A stretch of 64,000 nt of DNA from Sphingomonas chungangi (GTDB lineage Bacteria; Pseudomonadota; Alphaproteobacteria; Sphingomonadales; Sphingomonadaceae), in NCBI RefSeq assembly GCF_013778325.1, contig NZ_JACEIB010000027.1, forward strand, positions 705,914 to 769,913. The letters are read 5' to 3'. This document shows, piece after piece, positions 49,539 through 57,757 of the stretch; position 1 is the stretch's first letter; every line of letters begins with the position of its first letter. The position numbers and the translations under genes were made by a program. The notes below the pieces were generated by a model, which was not told where the DNA came from, made no database searches, and saw only the letters and a list, made by a program, of their open reading frames with translations.

Positions 49539-51202
49539 GCCGCCTCTACAGCGGGGTTGGCTCTCATCTCTGCAACTTGCGCGACCGCCAATGCGACCTG
49601 CTCTCCGACGACCTTGCCCATTTCATGGGAGCTGGTGATGCCTTGGCTGAACGGATGTCGGCCGAGCAGGAAGGGCAGGCTGAGGCAGAATAGCTGGTCG
49701 TCGGGAATGGCATCAGACACGGGGTGAAACTGGTCGTCGATGACGATACCCCGCGACGCCTCCCGCGGATCGGTCGTAGGGGCGTCGCGCACGATGCCCT
49801 GGTCGAGCAGCGACTGAAACGGAAAGTCCTTGGTCCCGAGAGGACGCTGTCCGGTCGCCTCGATGAAGGCTGGGAAGGTCAGGCGCTTGTCACCGATATG
49901 AACTACTGCGCCACCCTCTTCGCGGTGGCTATCGACGCGGTGGTCATCGCCGATGGCGAGGATGTCCAGCTTGCCGGCGCGGTGCAGGGCGAGCATCCGC
50001 TCGATCGATTCATGCGGGACCGTCGCATAATCGTCGACGAAGACGGGCTTCAGGAATTGCGAGAAGCGCCGGTAATCCTCCTGGTCGAGATGAGGGACCA
50101 AGTTTCCCAGTGTCTCATGCATGCGCAGGATCGCATAGCGCCAGGGCACCGTGATGCGCGCTGCATGGTTATGCTTCGCCTCCGTCAGGTTCCATTCCGC
50201 CCAATCGAACGGATCCAGGTCTCCCCGCTCTGCAAAATAGCGGTCGGAAAATTCCTCGAGCGACAGGCCTTCGAGCTCGATCTCCGCGGCATAATCGGGG
50301 TCCGCGGCTGCCAGCTCCCGCTTGAAAAGCGCAAAGGCCGCGTCGAGCGGCTTTACATCGTCGTCCGCGATGATCGCCTCGATTGCGTCTGCCGTGCAGA
50401 TGGTCAGCGGCTCATAGGGGATGGGATGAAAGAAATCGGCCTCTGGCAACAGTCCCTTGCGCGACATCATGGTCATGCGAAAGCCATCGGCGCCGGCGGC
50501 GGGCTCGTAGCGCAGGCGCCCGTCCTCTTCGGCGTCAAACGTGCCATATCGTAGCGCCAGCGCTACCGAGGCATCGATCGCACTGAGCGACGTGCCCCGG
50601 ATTCCGACGGCAGAGGGACGGATCGTGGCAAGCGCCGACGCTGGCCACGGGCTCAAGAAATAGCCGGGCCGCACTTCCGGCTCGTCCGGCCATTGATGGC
50701 CGGTCGCCAGCACGACATGGTCGAACTTCTCCTGCGTCTTCGCACCACCCCGCGCCCGCACCGACAGGATCATTCCATCAGGCTGGCTCAAAGCATCCAG
50801 GACCCGAGTTCGAATGCGGACGTCGACCTCGTGCCCCTGGACGCGGGCTCGTTCGAGCAGAGCCTGAAACTGGTCGTGGAGATAATCACCAAGCGCGAGC
50901 CTCGGATAGAAAACGCGCTCCCCGATGTCCGCCGGATCGACGCCGAGCTTGGCGAGACGATCCGCCGGCTGGGCGCGCAGCCAGTCGACGAGGGTTTCGA
51001 TCAGAGGTGGGATCTCGATGCTGGCGATGTTCGAGAGCATGGCCGGATCGTTCCATCCTGGCCGATATGGCGTTCCTCGACCGGCGCTCGGCTGCTGCTC
51101 GAATATCGTCAGCGAAAGCGGCTGCCGCGCTGCCTCTATCAGCGCATGGAGCGTATAGATGGTCGTCGGGCCTGCGCCGACGAATGCAATCGTGGATGTC
51201 AT
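49535..51202 (-). CDS. FAD/NAD(P)-binding protein
   Basis: A 555-residue protein starting MTSTIAFVGAGPTTIYTLHAL, a Rossmann G-x-G-x-x-x-x-Y nucleotide-binding motif, followed by the SNIASIEIPPLIETLVDWLR stretch typical of the NAD_binding_9 (FAD-NAD(P)-binding) family. HVVLATGHQWP near residue 165 is a second dinucleotide-binding strand, and EATGQRPLG near residue 456 the third. The ATG at 51202 is taken; the longer frame gives an Arg/Pro-rich leader. It shares a 170-230-bp gap with the divergent PAS-LuxR gene. Substrate unknown; likely an oxidoreductase. Confidence 0.8.
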   Translation of the reverse strand: MTSTIAFVGAGPTTIYTLHALIEAARQPLSLTIFEQQPSAGRGTPYRPGWNDPAMLSNIASIEIPPLIETLVDWLRAQPADRLAKLGVDPADIGERVFYPRLALGDYLHDQFQALLERARVQGHEVDVRIRTRVLDALSQPDGMILSVRARGGAKTQEKFDHVVLATGHQWPDEPEVRPGYFLSPWPASALATIRPSAVGIRGTSLSAIDASVALALRYGTFDAEEDGRLRYEPAAGADGFRMTMMSRKGLLPEADFFHPIPYEPLTICTADAIEAIIADDDVKPLDAAFALFKRELAAADPDYAAEIELEGLSLEEFSDRYFAERGDLDPFDWAEWNLTEAKHNHAARITVPWRYAILRMHETLGNLVPHLDQEDYRRFSQFLKPVFVDDYATVPHESIERMLALHRAGKLDILAIGDDHRVDSHREEGGAVVHIGDKRLTFPAFIEATGQRPLGTKDFPFQSLLDQGIVRDAPTTDPREASRGIVIDDQFHPVSDAIPDDQLFCLSLPFLLGRHPFSQGITSSHEMGKVVGEQVALAVAQVAEMRANPAVEAA

Positions 51203-51432
51203 CGCCGCTGAACGTCCGCCGCCAGCAAACGATACCGGGGGAACTTGAGGTGAATCGACGGAGATCGAGAGCAGCATAGGGGCAGGTCGATACGGGCGCG
51301 GCCTCGGAAGGCGATAATGGAACAACCCTACCCGCTTGCGCGCTCCCGGAGGCGGAGAACCGCAATGGCGCCATGTCAGCAATTCGACGTCGTCAAACCG
51401 CAGAAAGCGCGGCCTTTTTTGGTCTGGCCGCG

Positions 51433-52935
51433 ATGACCAAGAAGAAGTCTTCCCCGGCGGCTGCGCTATCACCCGACCGCACGCAACTTGAACAGATCAT
51501 CGAAACCTTGAGCTACGGAGTCATCCGTCTCTCTCCGGATGGCCAGATCCTGTCGGCAAACCCGTCGGCGCTGAGAATGCACGGATGCGACGCGCTCGCG
51601 GACATGGGGACCACGGTCAAGGCCTACAGTCAGCGCTTTGACCTGCGGCTGAGAGGCGGCCGTGAGATCGGCAAGGATGTCACGCCGATGGCACGCCTGT
51701 GCCGCGGCGAAACCTTCGACGATCTCGTCGTCGAGGTGCGCAAGCATGGAACACGCGAGCCGGACTGGATCCACCGCGAGCGCGGACTCGTGCTGAAGGA
51801 TGTAGCGGGTGAGCCCGAATGTCTCGTGCTGATCATCTGCGACGCGACCGAAGCTTATGAAGCAGAAGAGCGCTTCGAAAGCATGTTCAACGCCAACCCG
51901 GCCCCGGCGCTCATCGTGCGGCGAGCCGATTTGCGTTTCGTGCGGGTCAACGAAGGTTTTCTCGAATTGTCGGGCTGGGATCGCGACCAGATCGTCGGGC
52001 ACACGCTCTATGATCTCGATATACTCTCGGAAGCGGAACAGCGCGACAAGGCCAAGGCTCTCCTGAAAGACGGCGACACCATTCCGCAGATGGAGGCCGG
52101 CTTGCCGCTCCCCGCCGGCAACTCCAAGCTGGTGCTGCTGGCCGGTCATCCCGCCGAAATGCCCAACAACGAACCCTGCATGATCTTCACGTTCGCCGAT
52201 CTCGAACCCCGACACCGCGCGGAGCAGGCGCTTCGGCAGAGTGAGGAGCGGTTTGCGACCGCATTCCGCTTCGCCCCGGTCCCCATGCTGCTCACTAGCC
52301 TCGATGGTCACCGCATTCTCAACGTCAACCACGCCTTCCTGGCGCTGACCGATTGGGGATACGAGTCCGTGGTCGGCCGCAAGCCCGCCGACCTCGAACT
52401 GTTCGAGACCGCGGCGACGCGGCGCGAGATCGAAAGGAAGATCGCCGAGAGCGGCGCCTTTCGCGGATATGAGGTCCAGCTGAAAGCCCGTGAAGGCGAG
52501 TTGGTGACCTGTTTGGCGTCGGCGGAAACGGTCACGATCAACGGCCAGTTCTGCATCCTCGCTGCGTTCTTGGACATTAGCGAGCGCAAACGCACCGAAC
52601 TCGATCTCATTGCTGCGATCGAAGGCGCGATGCAGGATTCGAGCTGGCTCAGCCAGAAGATCATGGATCGATTGGCGGCGCTGCGGGCGCCTGCCGCACC
52701 GCAAGGGTCGGCGCTGCCAACCGTCGAACTCACGCGACGCGAGCGAGAGGTACTCGGCCTGATCACCCAGGGGCGAAGCGACGACGTCATCGCCGATACG
52801 CTGGGCCTCAAGCGCAACACGGTCCGCAATCACGTTGCCAGGCTCTATGCCAAGATCGACGCGCACAGCCGCGCCGAGGCGATCATCTGGGCCCGCGATC
52901 GTGGGCACCATCTCGGCCCCGCCGAGCCTCAGTAA
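51433..52935 (+). CDS. PAS-domain LuxR-type transcriptional regulator
   Basis: A 500-residue protein with three PAS domains in a row (about residues 15-125, 150-260 and 275-395) and a C-terminal LuxR helix-turn-helix (LTRREREVLGLITQGRSDDVIADTLGLKRNTVRNHVARLYAKI as the key region, residues about 433-475). The second PAS has FRFVRVNEGFLELSGW-like sequence (here LRFVRVNEGFLELSGW), the third FRFAPVPMLL. No kinase or receiver is present, so it senses a ligand or redox state directly and binds DNA. An in-frame ATG at 51373 would add 20 residues. It is divergent from the FAD/NAD(P)-binding operon, its possible target. Confidence 0.82.
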   Translation: MTKKKSSPAAALSPDRTQLEQIIETLSYGVIRLSPDGQILSANPSALRMHGCDALADMGTTVKAYSQRFDLRLRGGREIGKDVTPMARLCRGETFDDLVVEVRKHGTREPDWIHRERGLVLKDVAGEPECLVLIICDATEAYEAEERFESMFNANPAPALIVRRADLRFVRVNEGFLELSGWDRDQIVGHTLYDLDILSEAEQRDKAKALLKDGDTIPQMEAGLPLPAGNSKLVLLAGHPAEMPNNEPCMIFTFADLEPRHRAEQALRQSEERFATAFRFAPVPMLLTSLDGHRILNVNHAFLALTDWGYESVVGRKPADLELFETAATRREIERKIAESGAFRGYEVQLKAREGELVTCLASAETVTINGQFCILAAFLDISERKRTELDLIAAIEGAMQDSSWLSQKIMDRLAALRAPAAPQGSALPTVELTRREREVLGLITQGRSDDVIADTLGLKRNTVRNHVARLYAKIDAHSRAEAIIWARDRGHHLGPAEPQ

Positions 52936-53055
52936 GGTCGAATGGGTGCCGATGCACCTGACGATGGGGTGCTGGCGCATCTTTGGCCAGTTCCCCTTCC
53001 CTCTTAGCTTCTCCAGCATCCGGAAACCAATTCCGGGAGCAATCGGAGAAGACCT

Positions 53056-53313
53056 ATGTCCATTCTTGCATGGATCGTGCTGGGCCTGATCGCGGGCTTC
53101 ATCGGCAGCAAGATCGTCAACCGAAGCGGCGAGGGTGTCATCCTCGATATCGTGCTCGGCGTGATCGGTGCGGTCGTCGGCGGCTTCCTGTTCAATCAAT
53201 TCGGCGCAGCTGGTGTCACAGGGCTCAACATCTACAGCCTGGTGGTGGCCGTCATCGGCGCGATCGTCGTGCTCGTGCTCTACCACATGGTCATCCGCGG
53301 CACGGCGCGCTGA
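53056..53313 (+). CDS. GlsB/YeaQ/YmgE family stress-response membrane protein
   Basis: An 85-residue protein with three hydrophobic segments. AWIVLGLIAGFIGSKIV is the family opening, and DIVLGVIGAVVGGFLFNQFGA is the central glycine-rich hairpin. The family (transglycosylase-associated in older databases) is small, of the inner membrane, and often stress induced. The ATG at 53056 is preceded by GGAGAAG. It heads a run of stress-type small genes. The function is not established. Confidence 0.92.
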   Translation: MSILAWIVLGLIAGFIGSKIVNRSGEGVILDIVLGVIGAVVGGFLFNQFGAAGVTGLNIYSLVVAVIGAIVVLVLYHMVIRGTAR

Positions 53314-53374
53314 ACCCTCGTCATCACACCAACAAAGCCGGCGGGTTTACGGCCGGACACAGGAGAGAGATATC

Positions 53375-53977
53375 ATGACCCAGACCCTCACAGGGCTGTT
53401 CGACCGGTACGACGACGCACGTCGCGCCGTCCAGGATCTCGAAGCCGCAGGCGTCGCGCATCGCGACATCAGTCTCGTTGCCAACGACGTCCGTGGCGCA
53501 CATCGTGACGAACTCGACCCGGTCGCTCAGGATGCCGGCGCAGGAGCCAGTATCGGTGCCGCGGTCGGCGGATTGGGAGGCCTGCTCGCCGGCCTCGGTC
53601 TGCTCGCAATCCCCGGTATCGGTCCGGTGGTCGCGGCCGGCTGGTTGGCGGCAACTGCGGCCGGGGCGGCCGGCGGCGCCGTCATCGGCGGAATAGCCGG
53701 TGGCCTGGTCGGCGCTCTCACCCATGCGGGCGTCCCCGAAGCCGACGCGCATGTCTACGCCGAGGGAGTCCGCCGAGGCGGTACGCTCGTCACGGCGAAG
53801 GTCGACGAGCCTCTCGTTCCAACCGCCCGCGCGATCCTCAGCGACGATCGCACGGTCAACATTGCCGATCGTCGCCGCGCCTATGAAGGCGAAGGCTGGA
53901 GCCGCTTCGACGAAGCCGCGCCGTCTTATTCCGCTGACGAGATCGAGGCCGAACGCATGCGCTTCGAACGGTCGTGA
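53375..53977 (+). CDS. General-stress-type protein with glycine-zipper core
   Basis: A 200-residue protein. The N-terminal LTGLFDRYDDARRAVQDLEAAGVAHRDISLVAND is a ferredoxin-like domain found in general stress protein 17M-like proteins. A long Gly/Ala-rich double helix (about residues 50-112) follows, then a second alpha/beta unit with AHVYAEGVRRGGTLVTAKVDE. A strong AGGAGAGAG site supports the ATG at 53375; the longer upstream frame overlaps the GlsB gene. It lies 61 bp after GlsB and is probably transcribed with it. Function unknown. Confidence 0.8.
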   Translation: MTQTLTGLFDRYDDARRAVQDLEAAGVAHRDISLVANDVRGAHRDELDPVAQDAGAGASIGAAVGGLGGLLAGLGLLAIPGIGPVVAAGWLAATAAGAAGGAVIGGIAGGLVGALTHAGVPEADAHVYAEGVRRGGTLVTAKVDEPLVPTARAILSDDRTVNIADRRRAYEGEGWSRFDEAAPSYSADEIEAERMRFERS

Positions 53978-53997
53978 GCAAAAAAAGGAATGACAGC

Positions 53998-54303
53998 ATG
54001 AAGACGACCTCGACCCTCATTGGTGTCGCTTTGCTGGTCAGCGCGCCCGCGCTGGCACAGGCAGGCGCCAAGGACAACGCAGCCATCAAATCCGCGCACA
54101 CCGTGAACGAAGGCGCGGCGAGCCGCGGTGCCAACAGCTTCACGCAGACCGAGGCGCGCAAACACATCCTAAAGTCCGGCTTCACGCACGTGTCACAGCT
54201 GAAAAAGGACAAGGATGGTATCTGGCGGGGAACCGCCCAGAAGGACGGCACTGAGATGCATGTCGCGCTCGATTTCAAGGGTAATGTCACAACGGAAGAA
54301 TAA
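53998..54303 (+). CDS. Small exported protein (PepSY-like)
   Basis: A 101-residue protein with a signal peptide (about residues 1-20, ending ALAQA) and a mature part with the helix-strand phrases TEARKHILKSGFTHVSQLKKDKDGIWRGTAQKDG and MHVALDFKGNV, which recall the PepSY fold (helix, then three strands). AAGGA precedes the ATG at 53998; an upstream ATG at 53974 overlaps the preceding gene. A terminator follows. PepSY proteins are often periplasmic inhibitors or binding domains; here no partner is known. Confidence 0.75.
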   Translation: MKTTSTLIGVALLVSAPALAQAGAKDNAAIKSAHTVNEGAASRGANSFTQTEARKHILKSGFTHVSQLKKDKDGIWRGTAQKDGTEMHVALDFKGNVTTEE

Positions 54304-54312
54304 GGATGTGAG

Positions 54313-54340
54313 CGGCCAGGCGAACTGCGCCTGGCCGTCT
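54313..54340 (+). terminator. Intrinsic terminator after the PepSY-like gene
   Basis: GGCCAGGCG pairs with CGCCTGGCC around an AACTG loop, extended by a C-G pair, and followed by TCTT. It lies nine bases after the stop codon, so the iron-permease-like gene that follows probably has its own promoter. Confidence 0.75.
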
Positions 54341-54421
54341 TGCTATCGGCGCGGCGGGCAATCGTCCGCAGATGGAGGAAGCTTAATTTGCTTCCGAAAC
54401 GAACAGGCTTCAGGCGTAACC

Positions 54422-54835
54422 ATGGATCGCATCTTCACCAGCATCGCCAGCCGTATCGCGGCCTTCGCGGGTCAGCCCGTGGCCTTCATCATCGCGCTGG
54501 CTCTGATGATTCTGTGGGGTGCCACGGGACCGGTGTTTCACTATTCCGACACATGGCAGCTGGTCGTGAACACCTCGACCACGATCGTGACCTTCCTCAT
54601 GGTCTTCCTGATCCAGAATTCCCAGAACCGCGATGGTGCTGCCATGCAGGCCAAGCTCGACGAGATCATCCGGTCTCTAGCCGAGGCCCGAAGCCAGTTC
54701 ATCGGGATCGAGCATCATACCGACAGGGAGATACAGGGTATCCGCCGCAGTCTCGAAGAGGAATGCGGCGAGGACGGCAAGGACGGCAAGCCGGCCCCCG
54801 AGGAAAGCGTAGACAGGCTGATCAAACGGACCTGA
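54422..54835 (+). CDS. Low-affinity iron permease family protein
   Basis: A 137-residue protein with two N-terminal membrane helices (about residues 15-35 and 45-65) and a cytoplasmic charged tail. FHYSDTWQLVVNTSTTIVTFLMVFLIQNSQNRD (key residues D-T-W-Q-L-V-x-N-T-x-T-T-I-V-T-F-L-M) is the family hallmark, related to the fungal Fet4 permease. Whether bacterial members move iron is unproven. The ATG at 54422 is taken over a long upstream frame. A SD-like GGAGGAA lies some 40 bp upstream only, so translation signals are weak. Confidence 0.88.
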   Translation: MDRIFTSIASRIAAFAGQPVAFIIALALMILWGATGPVFHYSDTWQLVVNTSTTIVTFLMVFLIQNSQNRDGAAMQAKLDEIIRSLAEARSQFIGIEHHTDREIQGIRRSLEEECGEDGKDGKPAPEESVDRLIKRT

Positions 54836-54967
54836 CGGCTTGTTCGCGTTGTCGAGCATGCCAAATTACACATCGGCGGACTTGACGCGGATGCGCCCAA
54901 TTGATTGCCACCTAGCTCGCGGGATTCTTCCTTTTCACAGCACGACAAGCGGCAAGGCGTCGCGGGT

Positions 54968-55405
54968 TTAGGGCGTGGCGCCTCGCTGCTTGTACGAGCC
55001 GCGTCGAATACCTCCAACGACCCCGCCGGCGACCAACGCCCACCAGCAGATGAACGGTTGGGCGAACAGGCGCGGGTAGTGATACGCCCAGCCGAGACCG
55101 TGGCCAGTTCCCAGATCGTGGACCGCCTGGAGGATGTTCGCCGGGTATACGCAGACTGCATACAAAGCGAGCATGATGCCCGCCAGATAGCGGGTGCGCG
55201 GGATGAAAAGGCCGATTGCGCCAGCCAGTTCAGCAACCCCTGTCAACAGGATCACCAACCCGGGATGGGGGACTGCTGGCGGCGTAACCGAGATGAAGGG
55301 GCCAGGGTGCGCGATGTGGAGGATGCCAGCGATCGCATAGATCGGCGCGAGGGTGATGCGAGCTATACCGGAGCCGGTCCAGCGTATGTGCACGGCGTCA
55401 GGCAT
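54968..55405 (-). CDS. DoxX family membrane protein
   Basis: A 145-residue protein with four membrane helices. LAPIYAIAGILHIAHPGPF is the first helix of the DoxX/DUF4267-like family, and VAELAGAIGLFIPRTRYLAG the middle hairpin. DoxX proteins are thought to take part in respiratory or redox reactions in the membrane; no specific role is shown here. It is translationally coupled to the small upstream gene (55398-55571) by an eight-base overlap. Confidence 0.85.
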   Translation of the reverse strand: MPDAVHIRWTGSGIARITLAPIYAIAGILHIAHPGPFISVTPPAVPHPGLVILLTGVAELAGAIGLFIPRTRYLAGIMLALYAVCVYPANILQAVHDLGTGHGLGWAYHYPRLFAQPFICWWALVAGGVVGGIRRGSYKQRGATP

Positions 55406-55571
55406 GGTTGCCGTCGAAGGGCTCTCCTTTTTCCTCGATCTGTTCCGCAGGATCGCTCTCCGGATCGGGTTCGCTGACTGTGTCCATCAGAGAGGCCTGC
55501 CTTGGGTCCTGGGTCACGTTGCAACCATCATTCGAGGGCCGGTTATGAGCACGAGCATCGATTGTCGTCAT
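55398..55571 (-). CDS. Small hypothetical protein overlapping the DoxX gene
   Basis: A 57-residue soluble, acidic protein beginning MTTIDARAHNRPSNDG and ending EKGEPFDGNHA. It has a good AAGGAGA site eight bases before the ATG at 55571 and its stop overlaps the start of the DoxX gene, which together favour a real gene. The sequence has no recognisable domain and is rich in D, E, P and S, so it may be disordered. Confidence 0.55.
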   Translation of the reverse strand: MTTIDARAHNRPSNDGCNVTQDPRQASLMDTVSEPDPESDPAEQIEEKGEPFDGNHA

Positions 55572-55598
55572 CGCGATGTCTCCTTCTGCCGCTGACAA

Positions 55599-56037
55599 CT
55601 ATTGGCTGAAGGGATCGGCACCCGATGGTGGAATGGCAATCGAACCCGAAACAACGCTCGGGCTTGCACCGGAGATCGGACCTCGCTCTAAACCGGCGCC
55701 CCAGAGGCGCGGTGAGCGGCGACGATTTCCCTCTGCGAACGCAGGCCCTTTCATTTATACAGCAAGCGACCATTCGTCGTCGTCCCGATAAGGCGAGTGA
55801 GTGTCCGGTAGGAACAGAAGCCGCCGTTGGCGCGGGAAAATTGTTGAGTTTCGCCGTCGCGAAGCTGGAACCGCTGTTGGTGCCCCCCGTCGATCGCAGC
55901 GACTTCAAACACTATGTCCAGACGAGCGCGCAGTTCAATATTTCCGTAGCGTTGCGATCTCGCGGGCGGCTGCTTGACAATAAACCGTTGGCACATCGCG
56001 CTCGCCAACGCCGCTCGCCATAATTCGTACCGGCATC
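55599..56037. other. Gap of about 440 bp without a convincing gene
   Basis: Both strands have open frames here, but they have poor codon use, no binding sites and no family likeness. It probably holds the promoter of the 55571 gene (minus strand) and the downstream region of moaA. The composition is similar to the surrounding accessory genes. I see no hairpin strong enough to call. Confidence 0.5.
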
Positions 56038-57066
56038 TCAGCCACCGGTGACGCTCATGTGTCGGTCGACGGCCGGAGCCGCGCCGCGGCCTGCTATGCG
56101 GAACGCGTGACGTTCGGGTTTCGACAGCAGCGCGCTGTCCAGCGCCGCATCAATGGCACCTCTACCATCGTTCCGCAGGACGGCCTTCAGATCGATCCGG
56201 TCGTCATGTCCCAGACACATGTAAAGTCGCCCCGATGCCGTGAGACGGACGCGATTGCACCCGTCGCAGAAGTTGTTCGTCAGTGGAGTGATCAGCCCGA
56301 GGTGGGTGCCGGTCTCGCGAACCCGGAGGTAGCGTGCCGGCCCGCCCGTGCGGTCCGCTATCGGATCAAGCGTGAACCGTTCCGCAAGGCGCTCGCGAAC
56401 GCCGTCGAGCGGGAGGTATCTGTCCGTCCGGTCCTCGTCGACGACGCCGAGCGGCATCGTCTCGATAAGCGTCAGGTCGAAGCCCTCGTCACCGCACCAG
56501 CGGATCATCGGCTCGATCTCGTCCTCGTTAATTCCCTTGAGAGCGACCATGTTGATCTTGATGGCCAGGCCCGCCGCCCTGCCCGCCGCGATCCCACCCA
56601 GAACCTTATCTAGGTTCCCCGTCCGAGTGATGAGGCGAAAGCGATCGGCATCCAAACTGTCGAGACTGACGTTGACCCGACTTACGCCCGCCTGAACCAA
56701 AAGGTGCGCATGCTCTGCGAGCCGGGTGGCGTTCGTCGTCAGGGTAAGTTCGTCAAGGTTCCCCGCGCCCAACTGTCGCCCGATGTGCAGAGCGAGGTCG
56801 TCGATTCCCCGCCGGACGAGGGGCTCGCCGCCGGTCAGTCGGATCCGCTTGACGCCACGGGCGACAAAGGCGTCGGCGATCAATCCCAACTCCTCGATCG
56901 TCAGCAGTTCGCTGCGGGGCATGAAGGTCATGGCCTCGCTCATACAGTAACGGCAGCGCAGGTCGCACCGGTCGGTGACCGAAAGGCGAAGATAGGTGAT
57001 GCGGCGGCCGAAACTGTCGGCGAGCGGGCGACGCAGGGCCTCTCGATCAGGTGCGATTGTGTTCAT
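56038..57066 (-). CDS. moaA: GTP 3',8-cyclase MoaA (molybdenum cofactor synthesis)
   Basis: A 342-residue radical-SAM enzyme that starts molybdopterin synthesis from GTP. The SAM cluster cysteines are C34, C38 and C41 (CDLRCRYC), and the second cluster is C267, C270 and C284 (CDGCNRVR, YMC). The C-terminal Gly-Gly needed for activity is present (SVTGG). TGGEPLVRRGI is the SAM-binding GGE motif. The ATG at 57066 is chosen over an upstream start. No other moa gene is adjacent; it is divergent from a molybdoenzyme operon. Confidence 0.96.
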   Translation of the reverse strand: MNTIAPDREALRRPLADSFGRRITYLRLSVTDRCDLRCRYCMSEAMTFMPRSELLTIEELGLIADAFVARGVKRIRLTGGEPLVRRGIDDLALHIGRQLGAGNLDELTLTTNATRLAEHAHLLVQAGVSRVNVSLDSLDADRFRLITRTGNLDKVLGGIAAGRAAGLAIKINMVALKGINEDEIEPMIRWCGDEGFDLTLIETMPLGVVDEDRTDRYLPLDGVRERLAERFTLDPIADRTGGPARYLRVRETGTHLGLITPLTNNFCDGCNRVRLTASGRLYMCLGHDDRIDLKAVLRNDGRGAIDAALDSALLSKPERHAFRIAGRGAAPAVDRHMSVTGG

Positions 57067-57205
57067 CGGGTTCCCAACGCTCGACGATCTCACGTGGCGC
57101 GCAGGAAAGCGAGCGTACCGCCAAGATATTTCCAGGGTCCACAGCCGCCGTTTGAACATGAAGGCAATGCGCGGCGTTCTCGCTCGACGAACTGAGGGAC
57201 GCGCC

Positions 57206-57757
57206 ATGCACTTCACGATCAACGGTCGGGCTTATGAGGCCGACGTCGACATCCGCACATCGATCCTGGACCTGTGCCGGGAGCATCTCGGGCTGACAGG
57301 TGCCAAGAAGGGCTGCGACCATGGACAGTGCGGTGCGTGCACCGTGCTGATCGACGGCCGGCGGGTGAACAGCTGCCTCACTTTGGCTGTGATGCATCAG
57401 GACGACGAGATCACGACGATCGAAGGCCTCGGGCAGATCGGCGACCCGCATCCGTTGCAGGAAGCCTTCGTCCGCCACGACGGATACCAGTGCGGTTATT
57501 GCACGCCGGGCCAGATCTGCTCCGCCGTCGGCATGCTCGACGAGGTCGCGAAGGGCTGGCCGAGCCATGTATCCGAGGATCTGGCCGCCCCCTTGCTCGA
57601 CGACGGCGAGATTTCCGAGCGTATGAGCGGCAACCTCTGCCGCTGCGCCGCCTACCCCAACATCGTCGATGCGATCCGCGAGGTCGCCCAGGCCGAACCG
57701 GAGGGCCGGACGGCCGACGAGAAGGACGCCGCGATGATCGGGGAGGTTTTGGCGTGA
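57206..57757 (+). CDS. Aldehyde/xanthine oxidoreductase, 2Fe-2S subunit (PaoA-type)
   Basis: A 183-residue subunit with two [2Fe-2S] clusters. The first has C37, C42, C45 and C57 (GCDHGQCGACTVLIDG); the second has C96, C99, C145 and C147 (CGYCTPGQ and CRCAAYPN). Together these carry electrons from the molybdenum site to FAD. No Tat signal is seen at the N-terminus, unlike the E. coli PaoA, so this enzyme should stay in the cytoplasm. GAGGGA stands seven bases before the ATG at 57206. Its stop overlaps the next gene (GTGA). Confidence 0.93.
   Translation: MHFTINGRAYEADVDIRTSILDLCREHLGLTGAKKGCDHGQCGACTVLIDGRRVNSCLTLAVMHQDDEITTIEGLGQIGDPHPLQEAFVRHDGYQCGYCTPGQICSAVGMLDEVAKGWPSHVSEDLAAPLLDDGEISERMSGNLCRCAAYPNIVDAIREVAQAEPEGRTADEKDAAMIGEVLA

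Noticed and set aside
55625-56023. Possible gene in the 440-bp gap before moaA
   Set aside because: No binding site, poor codon use and no family likeness; open frames on both strands at the same place.
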